Origin: Cellvibrio japonicus Ueda107 | GTDB lineage: Bacteria; Pseudomonadota; Gammaproteobacteria; Pseudomonadales; Cellvibrionaceae | Assembly: GCF_000019225.1 (NCBI RefSeq) | Contig: NC_010995.1 | Location: forward strand, 372,001 to 436,000 | Direction of reading: 5' to 3' | Length of the DNA stretch: 64,000 nucleotides | Program-made: the position numbers and the translations under genes | In this document: one piece after another, positions 32,574 to 41,181 of the stretch | Numbering within the stretch: position 1 is the stretch's first letter | Layout of the letters: each line of letters opens with the position of its first letter | The notes under the pieces: model-generated | Seen by the model: the letters and a program-made list of their open reading frames with translations, nothing else | The model's database searches: none | Told to the model about the DNA's origin: nothing

Positions 32574-34292
32574 TCAGCCGCGCCATAGGAGCGCGACCAA
32601 TGCACAGATCCAACCGCTAATGGCGATGACTTTCCAGGCTTTCAGCGGGTCGCGCTCCAGCAGCGGCTGTGCGCGCGGTGTGAGCCACAGGGGATTGGGG
32701 CGCTTGAGGTCCTGCAGCCATTCACTCAGGGCAGTGTAGCGGTGGTTGGGGTTGATGCTCAGGGCTTTTTCCAATGCCTTGTCGAGCCAATAGGGGACCA
32801 GGGGATTGTGTTTCATCGCCGGGATATACGCCAGCCGCTGAAAACTTTTCAGATCCATGGCCTTGCTATAGCCAGTGCCGTAGGGCAGTTTGCCGGTAAG
32901 CATTTCGTAGAGCAGTACGGCGAGGGAAAACTGGTCTGATGCAGTACCGGGTGTTGCGCCATAGCGATATTCGGGCGCGGAATAGTCGAGTGTCCCGAGA
33001 ATATGATCGCGCGCAATCGGTGCGCCGGCCTCCTGTACACTGGCGACCCAACAGGAGCCAAAATCGACAATCACCGGGCCGCGTGCGCCCACGACAATAT
33101 TGTCCGGTTTGAGGTCCTGGTGCAGGGTCTCCTTGCGATGGAACGCGCGTATTCCGCGAAGCAAACTTTCAATCAGTTCCACCGCATCGACAATCGATAA
33201 AATACCGCGCTCCTTGAGTAATTGGGCGAGTGTTGGCCCGGGAATATATTCCGTCAGGTAATACAAACAGGAGCGCGACTCGGGTGCTGCCATCACCCGT
33301 ACAACCCCGGGGCTGTGGATGCGCGCCCCTATCCAGGCCTCCATCACAAAGCGTTCAATATAGGCGGGATCGTCCAGGAATAATTCCGACGGGGTTTTCA
33401 TCGCCAACAGGTTTTTTTGATCGTCCTCGACCAGATATACCTGGCTGCGTGTCGATTCGTGCAGGATTTTTTTGATGCGTAAACCATCCAGTATTTGCCC
33501 CGGCGACAGCACCGGTGGAAATGGCAGGCGCGATAAAACTTGCAGGGTATCGTCCTGTCCCGCTGTACCGAGGTTCTCAATCGACACTGCCTGGATACTG
33601 AGGTTATCGTCACTCTGATGGTACAGGGCGAGTTGCAAGGCCTGGTCAACCAGTACTTCCAGGCGGTTGCGCTGGTTGATCGCCAATTGCCGTAATTCCT
33701 GTGGTGGCATGGCTTCGTGGATGCCATCGCTGGTCAATATAAAAAGGTCGCCAGCGTGTAATTCCAGGCTGTGCATATCCACTTCGAGATAGGGATCTGC
33801 GCCCATGGCACGGCTTAGATGCGTGGTGTGTTTATCGATGCGCTGGGTATGGTCGCGCGTCAGCAATTCAAGGTGCTGATCGCGCAGGCGATAAACGCGG
33901 GTATCGCCCACGTGGAAAATAAAGGCGCTTGCCCCTTTTAAAATCAGTGCCGAAAAGGTAGTGAGATAACCCTCGCCGTAAATGGAATTCTGGCTGCGCC
34001 CCCAGAGGCTGGAATTGAGTGCCTGGATAACACGCATGGCGGATTGCTGGGTACTCCAGGTATCCGGGGTCGCGTAATAATCGTTGAGGAATCCCGCAAT
34101 AGCGGTTTGGCTTGCCTCGCGTGCGGCTTTACTGCTGCTGACGCCATCAGCAATGGCAATCGCAATACCTTTGGTGGTCAGCAAATTGCCGTCCGGCAAG
34201 CGCGCTCCCACCGTGTCCTGGTTTTCCGGTTTGTGGCCAGCGTCGCTCTTTTGCGCAAAGCTGATATGCAGTGGGGATTGCAAATGGTCCAT
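32574..34292 (-). CDS. Bifunctional PP2C phosphatase / Ser-Thr protein kinase
   Basis: 572 residues. The N-terminal PP2C domain (about 1-235) shows 'SDAGHKPENQDTVGARL', 'IAIADGVSSSKAARE', 'HVGDTRVYRL' and 'FILTSDGIHEAM'. A Hanks-type kinase (about 255-530) follows with a Lys in 'LLAMKTPSELF', 'HQDLKPDNIVV' (HRD appears as HQD) and 'IVDFGSCW' (DFG). A C-terminal hydrophobic helix (VIAISGWICALVALLW) anchors it. This fusion next to an NNP nitrate transporter and nirBD is known from Pseudomonas-type nas clusters; its targets are not settled. Start ATG 34292 (MDHLQSPLH) is preferred over 34337. It lies 61 nt after the transporter gene. Confidence 0.92.
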   Translation of the reverse strand: MDHLQSPLHISFAQKSDAGHKPENQDTVGARLPDGNLLTTKGIAIAIADGVSSSKAAREASQTAIAGFLNDYYATPDTWSTQQSAMRVIQALNSSLWGRSQNSIYGEGYLTTFSALILKGASAFIFHVGDTRVYRLRDQHLELLTRDHTQRIDKHTTHLSRAMGADPYLEVDMHSLELHAGDLFILTSDGIHEAMPPQELRQLAINQRNRLEVLVDQALQLALYHQSDDNLSIQAVSIENLGTAGQDDTLQVLSRLPFPPVLSPGQILDGLRIKKILHESTRSQVYLVEDDQKNLLAMKTPSELFLDDPAYIERFVMEAWIGARIHSPGVVRVMAAPESRSCLYYLTEYIPGPTLAQLLKERGILSIVDAVELIESLLRGIRAFHRKETLHQDLKPDNIVVGARGPVIVDFGSCWVASVQEAGAPIARDHILGTLDYSAPEYRYGATPGTASDQFSLAVLLYEMLTGKLPYGTGYSKAMDLKSFQRLAYIPAMKHNPLVPYWLDKALEKALSINPNHRYTALSEWLQDLKRPNPLWLTPRAQPLLERDPLKAWKVIAISGWICALVALLWRG

Positions 34293-34353
34293 AGCGGGAT
34301 AATACACAATCAACAAACGTGCAGAACGGTGCTGCACGTTTGTTGCTGCCCTT

Positions 34354-35829
34354 TTAGCTCACTTCAATTTTATGCAGGGTGCCATCTTCGTTCACTTCCA
34401 CAACATGGCCCCTGGGTTCCTTGAGGAATTGTACAAACACCAAGCCAATAGCCGCCGCACCGGCCAGCATGTAGAAAAAGCTGTGGATGTCGATAAAAGT
34501 ATTCATGGTCAGGAAGAAGAGCGCACCCACATTGCCATAGGCACCGGCCAGTCCGGCAATTTGCCCGGTCATGCGGCGCTTGATCAGGGGCACTACGGCG
34601 AATACAGCGCCGCAACCGGCCTGCACGAACAGCGAACAGGTAAATACGGCGGCAAAGGCCAGGTACAGCGGCCAGCCGGCATTGATTTGCGACAACAGCA
34701 GGTAGCCCAGGGTAACCCCGGCGAGAATCACACTCATGCTGATGCGGCGGCCACATTTATCGCTCACCCAACCACCGCTGGGGCGCGCAATCAAATTCAT
34801 AAACGCAAAGGAACCACCCAGCATGGCCGCCTGGGTAACACTCAGTCCTTCAAAGGTGCTCATAAAAAACGCCGGCAGTACCGATACCACGGCGATTTCG
34901 GAACCAAAGGTGGCAAGGTACGCCCAGCTTAAAATAGCGACCTGTTTGAATTCGTATTTATCGTGTTCTGCCGCGCCCTGTTTCAACATCTCTTTATTGA
35001 CGCGATAAATTTGCGCAAACTGGAACGCAAATAATCCCAGCAAAACCACATAGAGCACATAGGTAGTTGCCGTGCTCAGTAAACCGAGGTTGGTGGGCGA
35101 CATCTTCCAGGCCAGTACCGCCAGGATCAGATACATGGGCACATTCATCAGCACATAAAAAACAAAATCTTTTTTGCTGGTGACTTCCAGGCCGCCGGAT
35201 TTTTTGGGTTTGAAATAGGTGGAGCCCTTGGGGGTGTTGCGCACGCTCAGGTAAAAACACACGGCGTAGAGCATGGCGATAACACCGGCGGTGATCATGG
35301 CGTAGCGCCAGCCGTCTTCACCGCCGTACACATGGATGGCGAGGAACGGCAGGGTAAACCCGGCTGCCGCCGCACCAAAATTACCCCAGCCACCGTAGAT
35401 ACCTTCGGCCAACCCAACCTGGCGTGCCGGGAACCACTCACTGACCAGGCGAATACCAATCACAAAGCCAGCGCCCACAAAGCCCAATAAAAAACGGAAC
35501 AGTGCCAGTTGTTCAAAGGTTTGCGCCAGGGCAAAGGCAATCAGGATCGCCCCGGAAACCGCCAGCAGCAGTGTGTAAATCGCGCGCGGCCCGAATTTAT
35601 CCACCAGGCTGCCCACGACAATCCGCGCGGGTATGGTCAGTGCCACATTGAGCGTCAGCAGCGCCGCCCATTGCTGCGCACTTAAATCCAGCGATGCAGT
35701 GATCAGGGGTTTTAGCGGTGGAAGGCTAAACCACATAACAAACGTGAGAAAAAACGCGAACCAGGTGAAATGCAGGGTCGCTACCGATTTGTTGGAAAAA
35801 TCCAGCAGGTTTAAACGAAATGCGCTCAT
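34354..35829 (-). CDS. narK: Nitrate/nitrite transporter, NNP family (NarK/NasA type)
   Basis: 491 residues with 12 predicted membrane helices. NNP signature elements are visible: 'WFAFFLTFVMWFSLPPL' in helix 1, 'RIVVGSLVDKFGPR' and the nitrate signatures 'GFVGAGFVIGIRLVSEWFP' and 'GWGNFGAAAAGFTLP', and 'AGAYGNVGALFFLTMNT' in the second half. Start ATG 35829 (MSAFRLNLL). With nirBD in the same neighbourhood it should import nitrate for assimilation. First gene of a probable operon with the PP2C-kinase. Confidence 0.95.
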   Translation of the reverse strand: MSAFRLNLLDFSNKSVATLHFTWFAFFLTFVMWFSLPPLKPLITASLDLSAQQWAALLTLNVALTIPARIVVGSLVDKFGPRAIYTLLLAVSGAILIAFALAQTFEQLALFRFLLGFVGAGFVIGIRLVSEWFPARQVGLAEGIYGGWGNFGAAAAGFTLPFLAIHVYGGEDGWRYAMITAGVIAMLYAVCFYLSVRNTPKGSTYFKPKKSGGLEVTSKKDFVFYVLMNVPMYLILAVLAWKMSPTNLGLLSTATTYVLYVVLLGLFAFQFAQIYRVNKEMLKQGAAEHDKYEFKQVAILSWAYLATFGSEIAVVSVLPAFFMSTFEGLSVTQAAMLGGSFAFMNLIARPSGGWVSDKCGRRISMSVILAGVTLGYLLLSQINAGWPLYLAFAAVFTCSLFVQAGCGAVFAVVPLIKRRMTGQIAGLAGAYGNVGALFFLTMNTFIDIHSFFYMLAGAAAIGLVFVQFLKEPRGHVVEVNEDGTLHKIEVS

Positions 35830-35894
35830 GGAAAAGGATCCAGACCAATCACAAAAAATCCGATGACTATGGCATAGCCGCTGGAAAGTCACTA

Positions 35895-35910
35895 TTTGGT
35901 GCGCTTGCAC
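35895..35910 (-). promoter_or_regulatory. TTTGGTGC-type site nearest the nitrate transporter gene
   Basis: TTTGGTGCGCTTGCAC on the plus strand, 66-81 nt upstream of the transporter ATG. It shares TTTGGTGCG and TTGCAC with the inverted repeat upstream of nirBD (24015-24036), with a shorter spacer. Probably bound by the same regulator. No convincing sigma-54 promoter at correct spacing was found between it and the gene. Confidence 0.45.
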
Positions 35911-36010
35911 AGTGGAATGCCTGTTATCGAGATGTTTGCAATGGTTATGCCAATCCACAAAAGGTGCATTTTTTAATGGTTAATTGGCGATTAAATAGTG
36001 AGTGATTATT

Positions 36011-36032
36011 TTTGGTGCATTATTTGTGCATC
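36011..36032 (-). promoter_or_regulatory. Distal TTTGGTGC-type site of the nitrate transporter gene
   Basis: The plus strand reads TTTGGTGCA (36011-36019), six bases, then TGTGCATCA (36026-36034). It is a second copy of the same half-site, about 100 bp upstream of the first. Together with the copies before nirBD this gives four related sites at two nitrogen operons. Confidence 0.4.
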
Positions 36033-36094
36033 AAATAAATGCCGAAAACAATAAAAGTGAGTTTAATTGGTGCGCATGGTGGGTCGAAGTTTGC

Positions 36095-36745
36095 TTATAT
36101 GCTATCAGGGCAAGTCTTAGTAAAGGCATCTCGCTCTACAGCTGCGGTAACAGCGGTTATAGGCCCAGCCCAGGCAGGAGCTAATCCATCAATGTCAACC
36201 CAATTAATAGGATCGCCCAATACATACCTATATAAGTTGATATCTCCACCCTCAAACCCAATCGGGTCTCTCGCTGTCCATCGGCCTACCTCAGGATCAT
36301 AGTCACGATAACCGAAACAAACCAGGTCGGTGTCATCGTCTTTTAATCCACCTGCAAAGCCAAACGGGATTTGGAGTTCAGGTTGCTGTCTTCAATGATA
36401 TTGCCATAACTGTCATAGCTGATGGTTTTGACAATATTGCCACTGTTATCGGTAATCACCCTCGGGCTACCCAAGTGATCGGTTTGAATAAAATAACGCT
36501 GACCACTTTGGGTAAAACTCGTTGGTGTACGACCGAGCGTATATTCAAACCGCTGCTTGAGATTACCTTGGCCATCGTAGACTACAAGTAACCTGGTCAA
36601 GTCCTTCCACAGATATTGCTCAACCACTTGGCCGTTGATGAGTTTCGTCACCCGATTACCTAATGCATTGTGGCGATAACTGATTGCCAGTTCTGGTGTC
36701 TTTATCTGCAATAATTGACCTTGGCTACTGTAGATGCGGCAGTTA
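36095..36745 (-). pseudogene. Decayed Rhs core-and-tip cassette
   Basis: On the minus strand this begins as an Rhs core ('SQGQLLQ', 'NALGNRVTKLINGQVVEQYLW', 'TDHLGSPRVITDNSGNIVKTI'), but the frame is lost near 36382, where one G present in the intact copies is missing. In the next frame it continues through 'RDYDPEVGRWTARDPIGFEGG' and 'GDPINWVDIDGLAPAWAGP' and stops at 36095 after a shortened tip. A second frameshift is likely near 36730. The tip start resembles that of the orphan cassette (GLAPAWVGPVAAV). It is the oldest-looking copy in the Rhs island. Confidence 0.85.
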
Positions 36746-36769
36746 AACCTACTCCATTAAGGACTATTG

Positions 36770-36902
36770 TTAATTACTTGATTCCTTGTTTCTTGGGACT
36801 TTGTTAAAAAGCATATATATGGTTATTCCATCTAACATACAAATGAGTGTAAATATTGGTATTTCTATGTTGACCAAAAGCATCATACCTATTTGAAAAT
36901 TA
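36770..36902 (-). pseudogene. C-terminal remnant of a small membrane protein (possible old immunity gene)
   Basis: An open frame enters from the IS5-type end and reads 'SNFQIGMMLLVNIEIPIF' then a hydrophobic stretch and 'NKVPRNKESSN' before TAA at 36770. One membrane helix is visible. The 5' part has been removed by the IS5-type element at 36903. Its position, 25 nt upstream of an Rhs core fragment, mirrors the other two small membrane-protein genes in the island. Confidence 0.5.
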
Positions 36903-37538
36903 CTAGAAGCCATCTCAAAAATGCATTTTAAGTGACCAAGCTGTAAAATCCATCCATGCCGTTAATAACAGGAGAGCATGATGGAATTAACCCAACAACA
37001 GTGGGAAATGGTAAAACCCTATTTGCCACAACATGATGTGATCCAACAAGGGAAAGGCCGCCCCAGAGTTGATTCCAGACATATCCTTGAGGGGATTCTG
37101 TGGGTTTTGAGAACCGGAGCCCCCTGGAAGGATATGCCAAGTCGCTATCCCTCTTACCAGACGTGCCACAGACGTTATCAGGAATGGGTCGAGAATGGCG
37201 TTCTGGAAAATATTTTGCGAGGATTATTGGCGGATCTGGAGAGTCGCGGCAAGATTGATTTGAGTGAAGTGTATATTGACGGGTCGTTTGCATCGGCTAA
37301 AAAGGGGGCGCTGGCGTTGGTAAAACAAAGCGCGGCAAAGGGAGCAAGATCATGGCAATTGCGGATCGCCACGGTCTTCCTGTCGGATTATTCGTTGGAA
37401 GTGCTTCGCCGCATGAAGTCACTTTAGTTGAGGATACGCTGGATAGTTGCTACACCCAGGCAGTTCCGGAAAAAGTCATAGGTGATGGAGCGTATGACAG
37501 TGATCGGTTGGATGAGCGACTGCGCGATGAACGAGGTA
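36903..37538 (+). mobile_element. Truncated IS5-family element with broken transposase
   Basis: The left end is at CTAGAAGCCATCTC (36903). The transposase starts at 36978 or 36981 (GGAGAG upstream): 'ELTQQQWEMVKPYLP', 'RVDSRHILEGILWVLRTGAPWKDMP', 'IDGSFASAKKGA' is the N-terminal region of IS5-family (IS427-like) enzymes. The frame shifts by -1 near 37320 at GGTAAAACAAAG, continuing as 'TKRGKGSKIMAIADRHGLPVG' and 'VIGDGAYDSDRLDERLR', which carries the second Asp of DDE. Such elements often use programmed -1 frameshifting, so the shift alone need not be damage. The 3' part and right end are missing, cut by the IS3-type element. Confidence 0.85.
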
Positions 37539-37604
37539 TGAAGTGGTCTAATTAGACCGGACACCAAGTTAAGCGGATAATACCGTAAAACATCAAGGTG
37601 TCCT

Positions 37605-37904
37605 ATGACCAAGCAAACACGAAAGAAATATACGCCTGAATACAAACTTGAAGCTATCGCCCTGGTTCGGGATCAAGGCTTCAGTATAGGTGAGGCAGCG
37701 GCCCATCTGGATATCAATCACAATATGCTACGCCGCTGGCTAAAAGAGCATGAAGCTCAGCCTTTTAGTGATTATCAGGGAAAAGCCGGGATGACCCCCG
37801 AGCAAAAACGTATCCGTGAACTTGAAAAACAAGTGCGCGAGCTACAACTGGACAATGATATTTTAAAAAAAGCCAGCAGCTACTTCGCGAAGCATATGCG
37901 GTGA
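37605..37904 (+). CDS. IS3-family OrfA (helix-turn-helix)
   Basis: 99 residues. 'KKYTPEYKLEAIALVRDQGFSIGEAAAHLDINHNMLRRWLKEH' is the InsE/Tnp_1 helix-turn-helix and 'IRELEKQVRELQLDNDILKKA' the leucine zipper of IS3-family OrfA. It ends 4 nt into orfB. A slippery A-run (AAAAAAAG at about 37864-37871) lies before the overlap and would give the OrfAB fusion transposase by -1 frameshifting. Confidence 0.9.
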   Translation: MTKQTRKKYTPEYKLEAIALVRDQGFSIGEAAAHLDINHNMLRRWLKEHEAQPFSDYQGKAGMTPEQKRIRELEKQVRELQLDNDILKKASSYFAKHMR

Positions 37905-38755
37905 GATTTGCGTTTATTCGAGAGCATGCTTCGCGCTGCCGGGTAAAACACTTGTGTCGCATGCTAAGTGTCAGTCGCAGTCGTTATTACGAGTGGCTGG
38001 GACAGCAACAGGATAAGCCTGATCCGGAACAGCAGAGGCTTGAAACCTGCATGCGCGCATTGTTTGTTGAATCCAACAGCAGCATGGGCAGCAGACGCAT
38101 GGCGCGGCGATTACAGGCCCAAGGTTTTGCGGCGGGGCGGTATCGGGTACGACGACTGATGAAAAAGCGGGGGCTGGTAGTTAAACAGAAGCGTAAGTTT
38201 CGCATTACCACCAACAGCAACCATAAATTGCCGGTAGCGGAGAATATACTTGATCGGCAGTTCAATCCGGTTACACCGAATCAAGCCTGGGCGGCTGACA
38301 TTACTTATATTTGGACAGTGGAAGGATGGCTGTACCTGGCGGTGGTGATTGACCTGTATTCGCGGCGGGTTGTTGGCTGGTGCATGGATAAACGGCAAAC
38401 GAAATCGCTGGTGATCCGTGCATTGATGATGGCGGTGAATATGCGCAAGCCATCGGCGGGACTCATCCACCACTCGGATCGTGGTTCGCAATATGCGAGC
38501 CTGAAGTATCAGGCTTCATTGAAGCAACACGGTATTGTGTGTTCCATGAGCCGCAAGGGAAATTGTTGGGACAATGCTGTTGTGGAGCGCTTCTTTAGCA
38601 GCCTGAAACGGGAGTGGATCAGGGATAATTTATATCGCTATCGAGAAGATGCGATTCGGGATGTGCGAGCTTATATTGTGACCTGGTATAACTCGCGAAG
38701 ACCACATTCAACTCTGGGCTACAAAAGCCCGATTGAATTTGAAAAGTGTGCTTAA
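37901..38755 (+). CDS. IS3-family OrfB transposase (DDE integrase core)
   Basis: 284 residues. HTH_21 region 'GSRRMARRLQAQGFAAGRYRVRRLM', then the DDE core: 'WAADITYIWTVEGWLYLAVVIDLYSRRVVGW' (first Asp), 'LIHHSDRGSQYAS' (second Asp) and 'CWDNAVVERFFSSLKREW' (Glu). All catalytic residues and the typical C-terminus 'YNSRRPHSTLGYKSPIEFE' are intact, so the element may be active. Confidence 0.93.
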   Translation: MRFAFIREHASRCRVKHLCRMLSVSRSRYYEWLGQQQDKPDPEQQRLETCMRALFVESNSSMGSRRMARRLQAQGFAAGRYRVRRLMKKRGLVVKQKRKFRITTNSNHKLPVAENILDRQFNPVTPNQAWAADITYIWTVEGWLYLAVVIDLYSRRVVGWCMDKRQTKSLVIRALMMAVNMRKPSAGLIHHSDRGSQYASLKYQASLKQHGIVCSMSRKGNCWDNAVVERFFSSLKREWIRDNLYRYREDAIRDVRAYIVTWYNSRRPHSTLGYKSPIEFEKCA

Positions 38756-38785
38756 CTTTTTGTCCGGTTTTTGTTGACCACTACA

Positions 38786-38833
38786 GTTGGTTAGGTGCTT
38801 ACAATGGGCTGGAGCATTATGGGTATTTAAAAA
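38786..38833 (+). mobile_element. IS66 remnant, left part
   Basis: GTTGGTTAGGTGCTTAC (38786-38802) is identical to the right terminal repeat of the intact IS66 (41165-41181). It is followed by codons for NGLEHYGYL, which are the C-terminal region of an IS66 transposase on the plus strand. The frame continues on the other side of the intact element at 41182. The IS66-end sequence directly joined to internal transposase sequence suggests a deletion or recombination between IS66 copies. Confidence 0.75.
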
Positions 38834-38841
38834 GTAAGCGC

Positions 38842-40401
38842 CTAATCAACACCACTTTTGACATTCCATGGCAACAATGCCTCGATTTGCTCAAGGCTCG
38901 TAGCCTGCGGAAGTTCAGAAAAGACTTTTCGCAAATAGGTATAGGGCTCAAGTCCATTCGCTTTGGCCGTTTCAATCACGCTGTATAAATTCGCACTCGC
39001 TGCGGCCCCTTTGGGACTGGCAGAGAAGAGCCAGTTTTTACGCCCAATCACAAACGGACGAATGGCATTCTCCGCCGCATTGTTATCTATCGGGTAATCC
39101 CCCGACTCCACATAGCAAATCAATTTTGGCCATTGCTCATGCAGATAATGCAACGCTTTTCCAATTAACGATTGTGGTAGCGCATGGGCTATACTTTTAT
39201 CTAACCAGGCTTTTATTTTTTGTAACATCGGCAGCGATTGTGTTTGCCTCAGCTGATATTTTTCTTCCGGCGTTTTGTCTTTTATCGATTTTTCTATTCC
39301 ATAAAGCTGCTGGATAAACGCAATCGCCTGATCTGCTTTGCCGGTTTTTCCCGCCTTCTGGATTTTTTGTGCCTCGATAAATTTTCGCCGCGCATGCGCC
39401 CAACAGGCTAAATGGGTAATACTATTTTTTTCACAGGGTGCGTTATAAGCCGCGTAACCGTCGGTCATGAGAGCGCCATCAAAATCATGCAGCAATTCCG
39501 TGATCACCTTACCACTGCGTGTGGGGTCATAGTGGTAGAGCACCGCTGCACAAGCCGGTTGTGTACTGCGCAATACCCACATAAAGCTTTGCGTTTCAGC
39601 CGCACGCCCCGTTTCATTCAATACTTGCACTCGCGTTTCATCTGCATGAAGAATCGCTTGCTCCAACATTCTTTCATGGATCAGATTAATCAATGGTTGT
39701 ACGATGGCGCCGCAGCGAACCATCCAGTTGGCAAGTGTCGTACGATCCATCTCCACGCCAATACGTTTGAAGATCTCCGTTTGGCGATACAGCGGTAAGG
39801 CATCCACATATTTTTGCGTGGCGATATGGGCCAGAAGGCCGGGTGAGGCGATGCTTTTTTCAATGGGTTGCGAAGGTTTCCTTGCAGTCACAAGATAGTT
39901 TTCGCAACACGGGCAAGCGTATTTCAAACGCTTGTGATGTAACACCCGAACACTGGCGGGAATAATGTCCAATTGTTCATGGGATTCAAAACCGATAGGT
40001 TTTAATTCAGCACCATCGTGCGGACAACATTTTTGACCCTCGGGCAGATCATGGATAATCTCGATGCGGGGTAACTCTTTGGGAATAGATGCACGTTTTT
40101 TCTTGCGCTTGTGTTCTGCCACCACCGTGGCATCGGCAAATGCATCGGCTTGCTCAGGGACTTCAGCTTCCGCTGTATCTTCCGCCTCGGTAAACACCAG
40201 CTCCGACTGGATCACGTCCTGCTTTTCACTGGAGCTGCCAAATTGTTTTTGCTGGAGCGAGAGGATATATTCTTCAAGAATACGAATACGTTTTTCTTTG
40301 TTTTGAAGGGATTTTTCCTGCGCTGAAATAATATCGTCTTTATCGGCAACTATTTTTTGCAGATCAATATTTTCTTGCAGAAGATCGGGTTTGTTTTCCA
40401 T
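38842..40401 (-). CDS. tnpC: IS66 transposase TnpC
   Basis: 519 residues from ATG 40401 (MENKPDLL). Leucine zipper at the N-terminus, zinc-finger-like 'CCPHDGAEL' and 'YACPCCENYLV', then the DDE_Tnp_IS66 core: 'ILHADETRVQVL' (Asp), 'MTDGYAAYN' (Asp), and 'YPIDNNAAENAIRPFVIGRKNWLFS' (Glu). C-terminal 'ETAKANGLEPYTYLRKVFSEL' and 'LLPWN' match the IS66 end domain. Complete, so probably functional. Confidence 0.95.
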   Translation of the reverse strand: MENKPDLLQENIDLQKIVADKDDIISAQEKSLQNKEKRIRILEEYILSLQQKQFGSSSEKQDVIQSELVFTEAEDTAEAEVPEQADAFADATVVAEHKRKKKRASIPKELPRIEIIHDLPEGQKCCPHDGAELKPIGFESHEQLDIIPASVRVLHHKRLKYACPCCENYLVTARKPSQPIEKSIASPGLLAHIATQKYVDALPLYRQTEIFKRIGVEMDRTTLANWMVRCGAIVQPLINLIHERMLEQAILHADETRVQVLNETGRAAETQSFMWVLRSTQPACAAVLYHYDPTRSGKVITELLHDFDGALMTDGYAAYNAPCEKNSITHLACWAHARRKFIEAQKIQKAGKTGKADQAIAFIQQLYGIEKSIKDKTPEEKYQLRQTQSLPMLQKIKAWLDKSIAHALPQSLIGKALHYLHEQWPKLICYVESGDYPIDNNAAENAIRPFVIGRKNWLFSASPKGAAASANLYSVIETAKANGLEPYTYLRKVFSELPQATSLEQIEALLPWNVKSGVD

Positions 40402-40439
40402 CCACACATCTTATAAAAAACCTGCGCAGGTTGATAGCA

Positions 40440-40790
40440 CTAATTCGCCGAGAAGAAATATTTTTCTGTGTGTGGTTGAAGCTTTTCAATATCTAACCCG
40501 CGCAACAGCCAATCAAACTGTTCGTGAGTCAGTGATAACACAGCATCACCCCGGCGTGGCCATTTGAATTTATCTTTTTCCAGCCGCTTGTACCACAGGC
40601 AGAACCCGGTTTTATCCCAATACAGGATTTTGATTTTGTTGCGGCTGCGACTACCAAACACAAACACGGCGGGTGAAAATGCATCCAGACCCATGGATTC
40701 CTGCACCAGTACACTCAACCCGTTAATCGATTTACGAAAATCCACCGGCAGACGATGGACATAGACCGGTACATCTTCCCACTGGATCAT
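40440..40790 (-). CDS. tnpB: IS66 accessory protein TnpB
   Basis: 116 residues from ATG 40790 (MIQWEDVPVYVH). 'HRLPVDFRKSINGLSVLVQ', 'VFVFGSRSRNKIKILYWDKTGFCLWYKRLEKDKFKWP' are the signature of IS66 Orf2. Needed with TnpA and TnpC for transposition in characterised members. Start overlaps the tnpA stop by 4 nt. Ends 38 nt before the tnpC start. Confidence 0.93.
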   Translation of the reverse strand: MIQWEDVPVYVHRLPVDFRKSINGLSVLVQESMGLDAFSPAVFVFGSRSRNKIKILYWDKTGFCLWYKRLEKDKFKWPRRGDAVLSLTHEQFDWLLRGLDIEKLQPHTEKYFFSAN

Positions 40791-41101
40791 GCCAGCTCCC
40801 TGAGCCAGTGGGCCAGCCATTGGGGGGGTGGCAATACACCGAATTCCAGCTTGCCAGCGTTACTGTGAATGACCAGGGCACTTGTCATCACCCCGGAAAC
40901 ACCAGGCTTCGTTTCCGGTTTCACGTTAACACGAACAAAGCCGGTTTCCATGTTACCAACCGCCCTCACCAATTGCTTGCGGCGCAGACTGAAGTATTTG
41001 GGGCACAGATTATGCTGTTTACAGAACTCTGCTGCTGATACACCGCTGGTATTGTGCTGTGTAAATAGTTCCTGCCATTGGTCACGCGTGCGTTTTTTCA
41101 T
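40787..41101 (-). CDS. tnpA: IS66 accessory protein TnpA
   Basis: 104 residues. 'RDQWQELFTQHNTSGVSAAEFCKQHNLCPKYFSLRRKQL' is the helix-turn-helix region of IS66 TnpA. First gene of the element, followed by tnpB with an ATGA overlap. Confidence 0.92.
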   Translation of the reverse strand: MKKRTRDQWQELFTQHNTSGVSAAEFCKQHNLCPKYFSLRRKQLVRAVGNMETGFVRVNVKPETKPGVSGVMTSALVIHSNAGKLEFGVLPPPQWLAHWLRELA

Positions 41102-41181
41102 AAAGCCTCCTATTGGTTGGGAGGCTGTACGCTAGTTGAAAAATGGAATTGTAGGTAGAGTGCTGTTGGTTAGGTGCTTAC

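Larger units (their letters stand above)
37539..38785 (+). mobile_element. Complete IS3-family insertion sequence
   Basis: 1247 bp. Imperfect terminal inverted repeats: left TGAAGTGGTC...ACCGGACA..AAGTTAAG (37539-37573), right the complement of TGTAGTGGTC...ACCGGACA..AAGTTAAG (38751-38785). Contains orfA and orfB overlapping by 4 nt. The bases beside the ends (GTA and GTT) do not form a convincing 3-bp duplication, so a flank may have been rearranged after insertion. Confidence 0.88.
38834..41181 (-). mobile_element. Intact IS66-family element
   Basis: 2348 bp. Terminal inverted repeats GTAAGCGCCTAATCAAC (38834-38850) and the complement of GTAAGCACCTAACCAAC (41165-41181). Flanked by a perfect 8-bp duplication TTTAAAAA (38826-38833 and 41182-41189), as IS66 elements produce. 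Three genes on the minus strand: tnpA, tnpB, tnpC. Confidence 0.95.

Noticed and set aside
35895..35935. Sigma-54 promoter for the nitrate transporter gene
   Set aside because: On the minus strand GG and GC are 11 bp apart instead of 10, which sigma-54 does not tolerate well.
37320..37350. Frameshift in the IS5-type transposase as evidence of decay
   Set aside because: A -1 shift at an A-rich site is a normal expression mechanism in some IS5-family groups; the missing 3' end is the real evidence of truncation.
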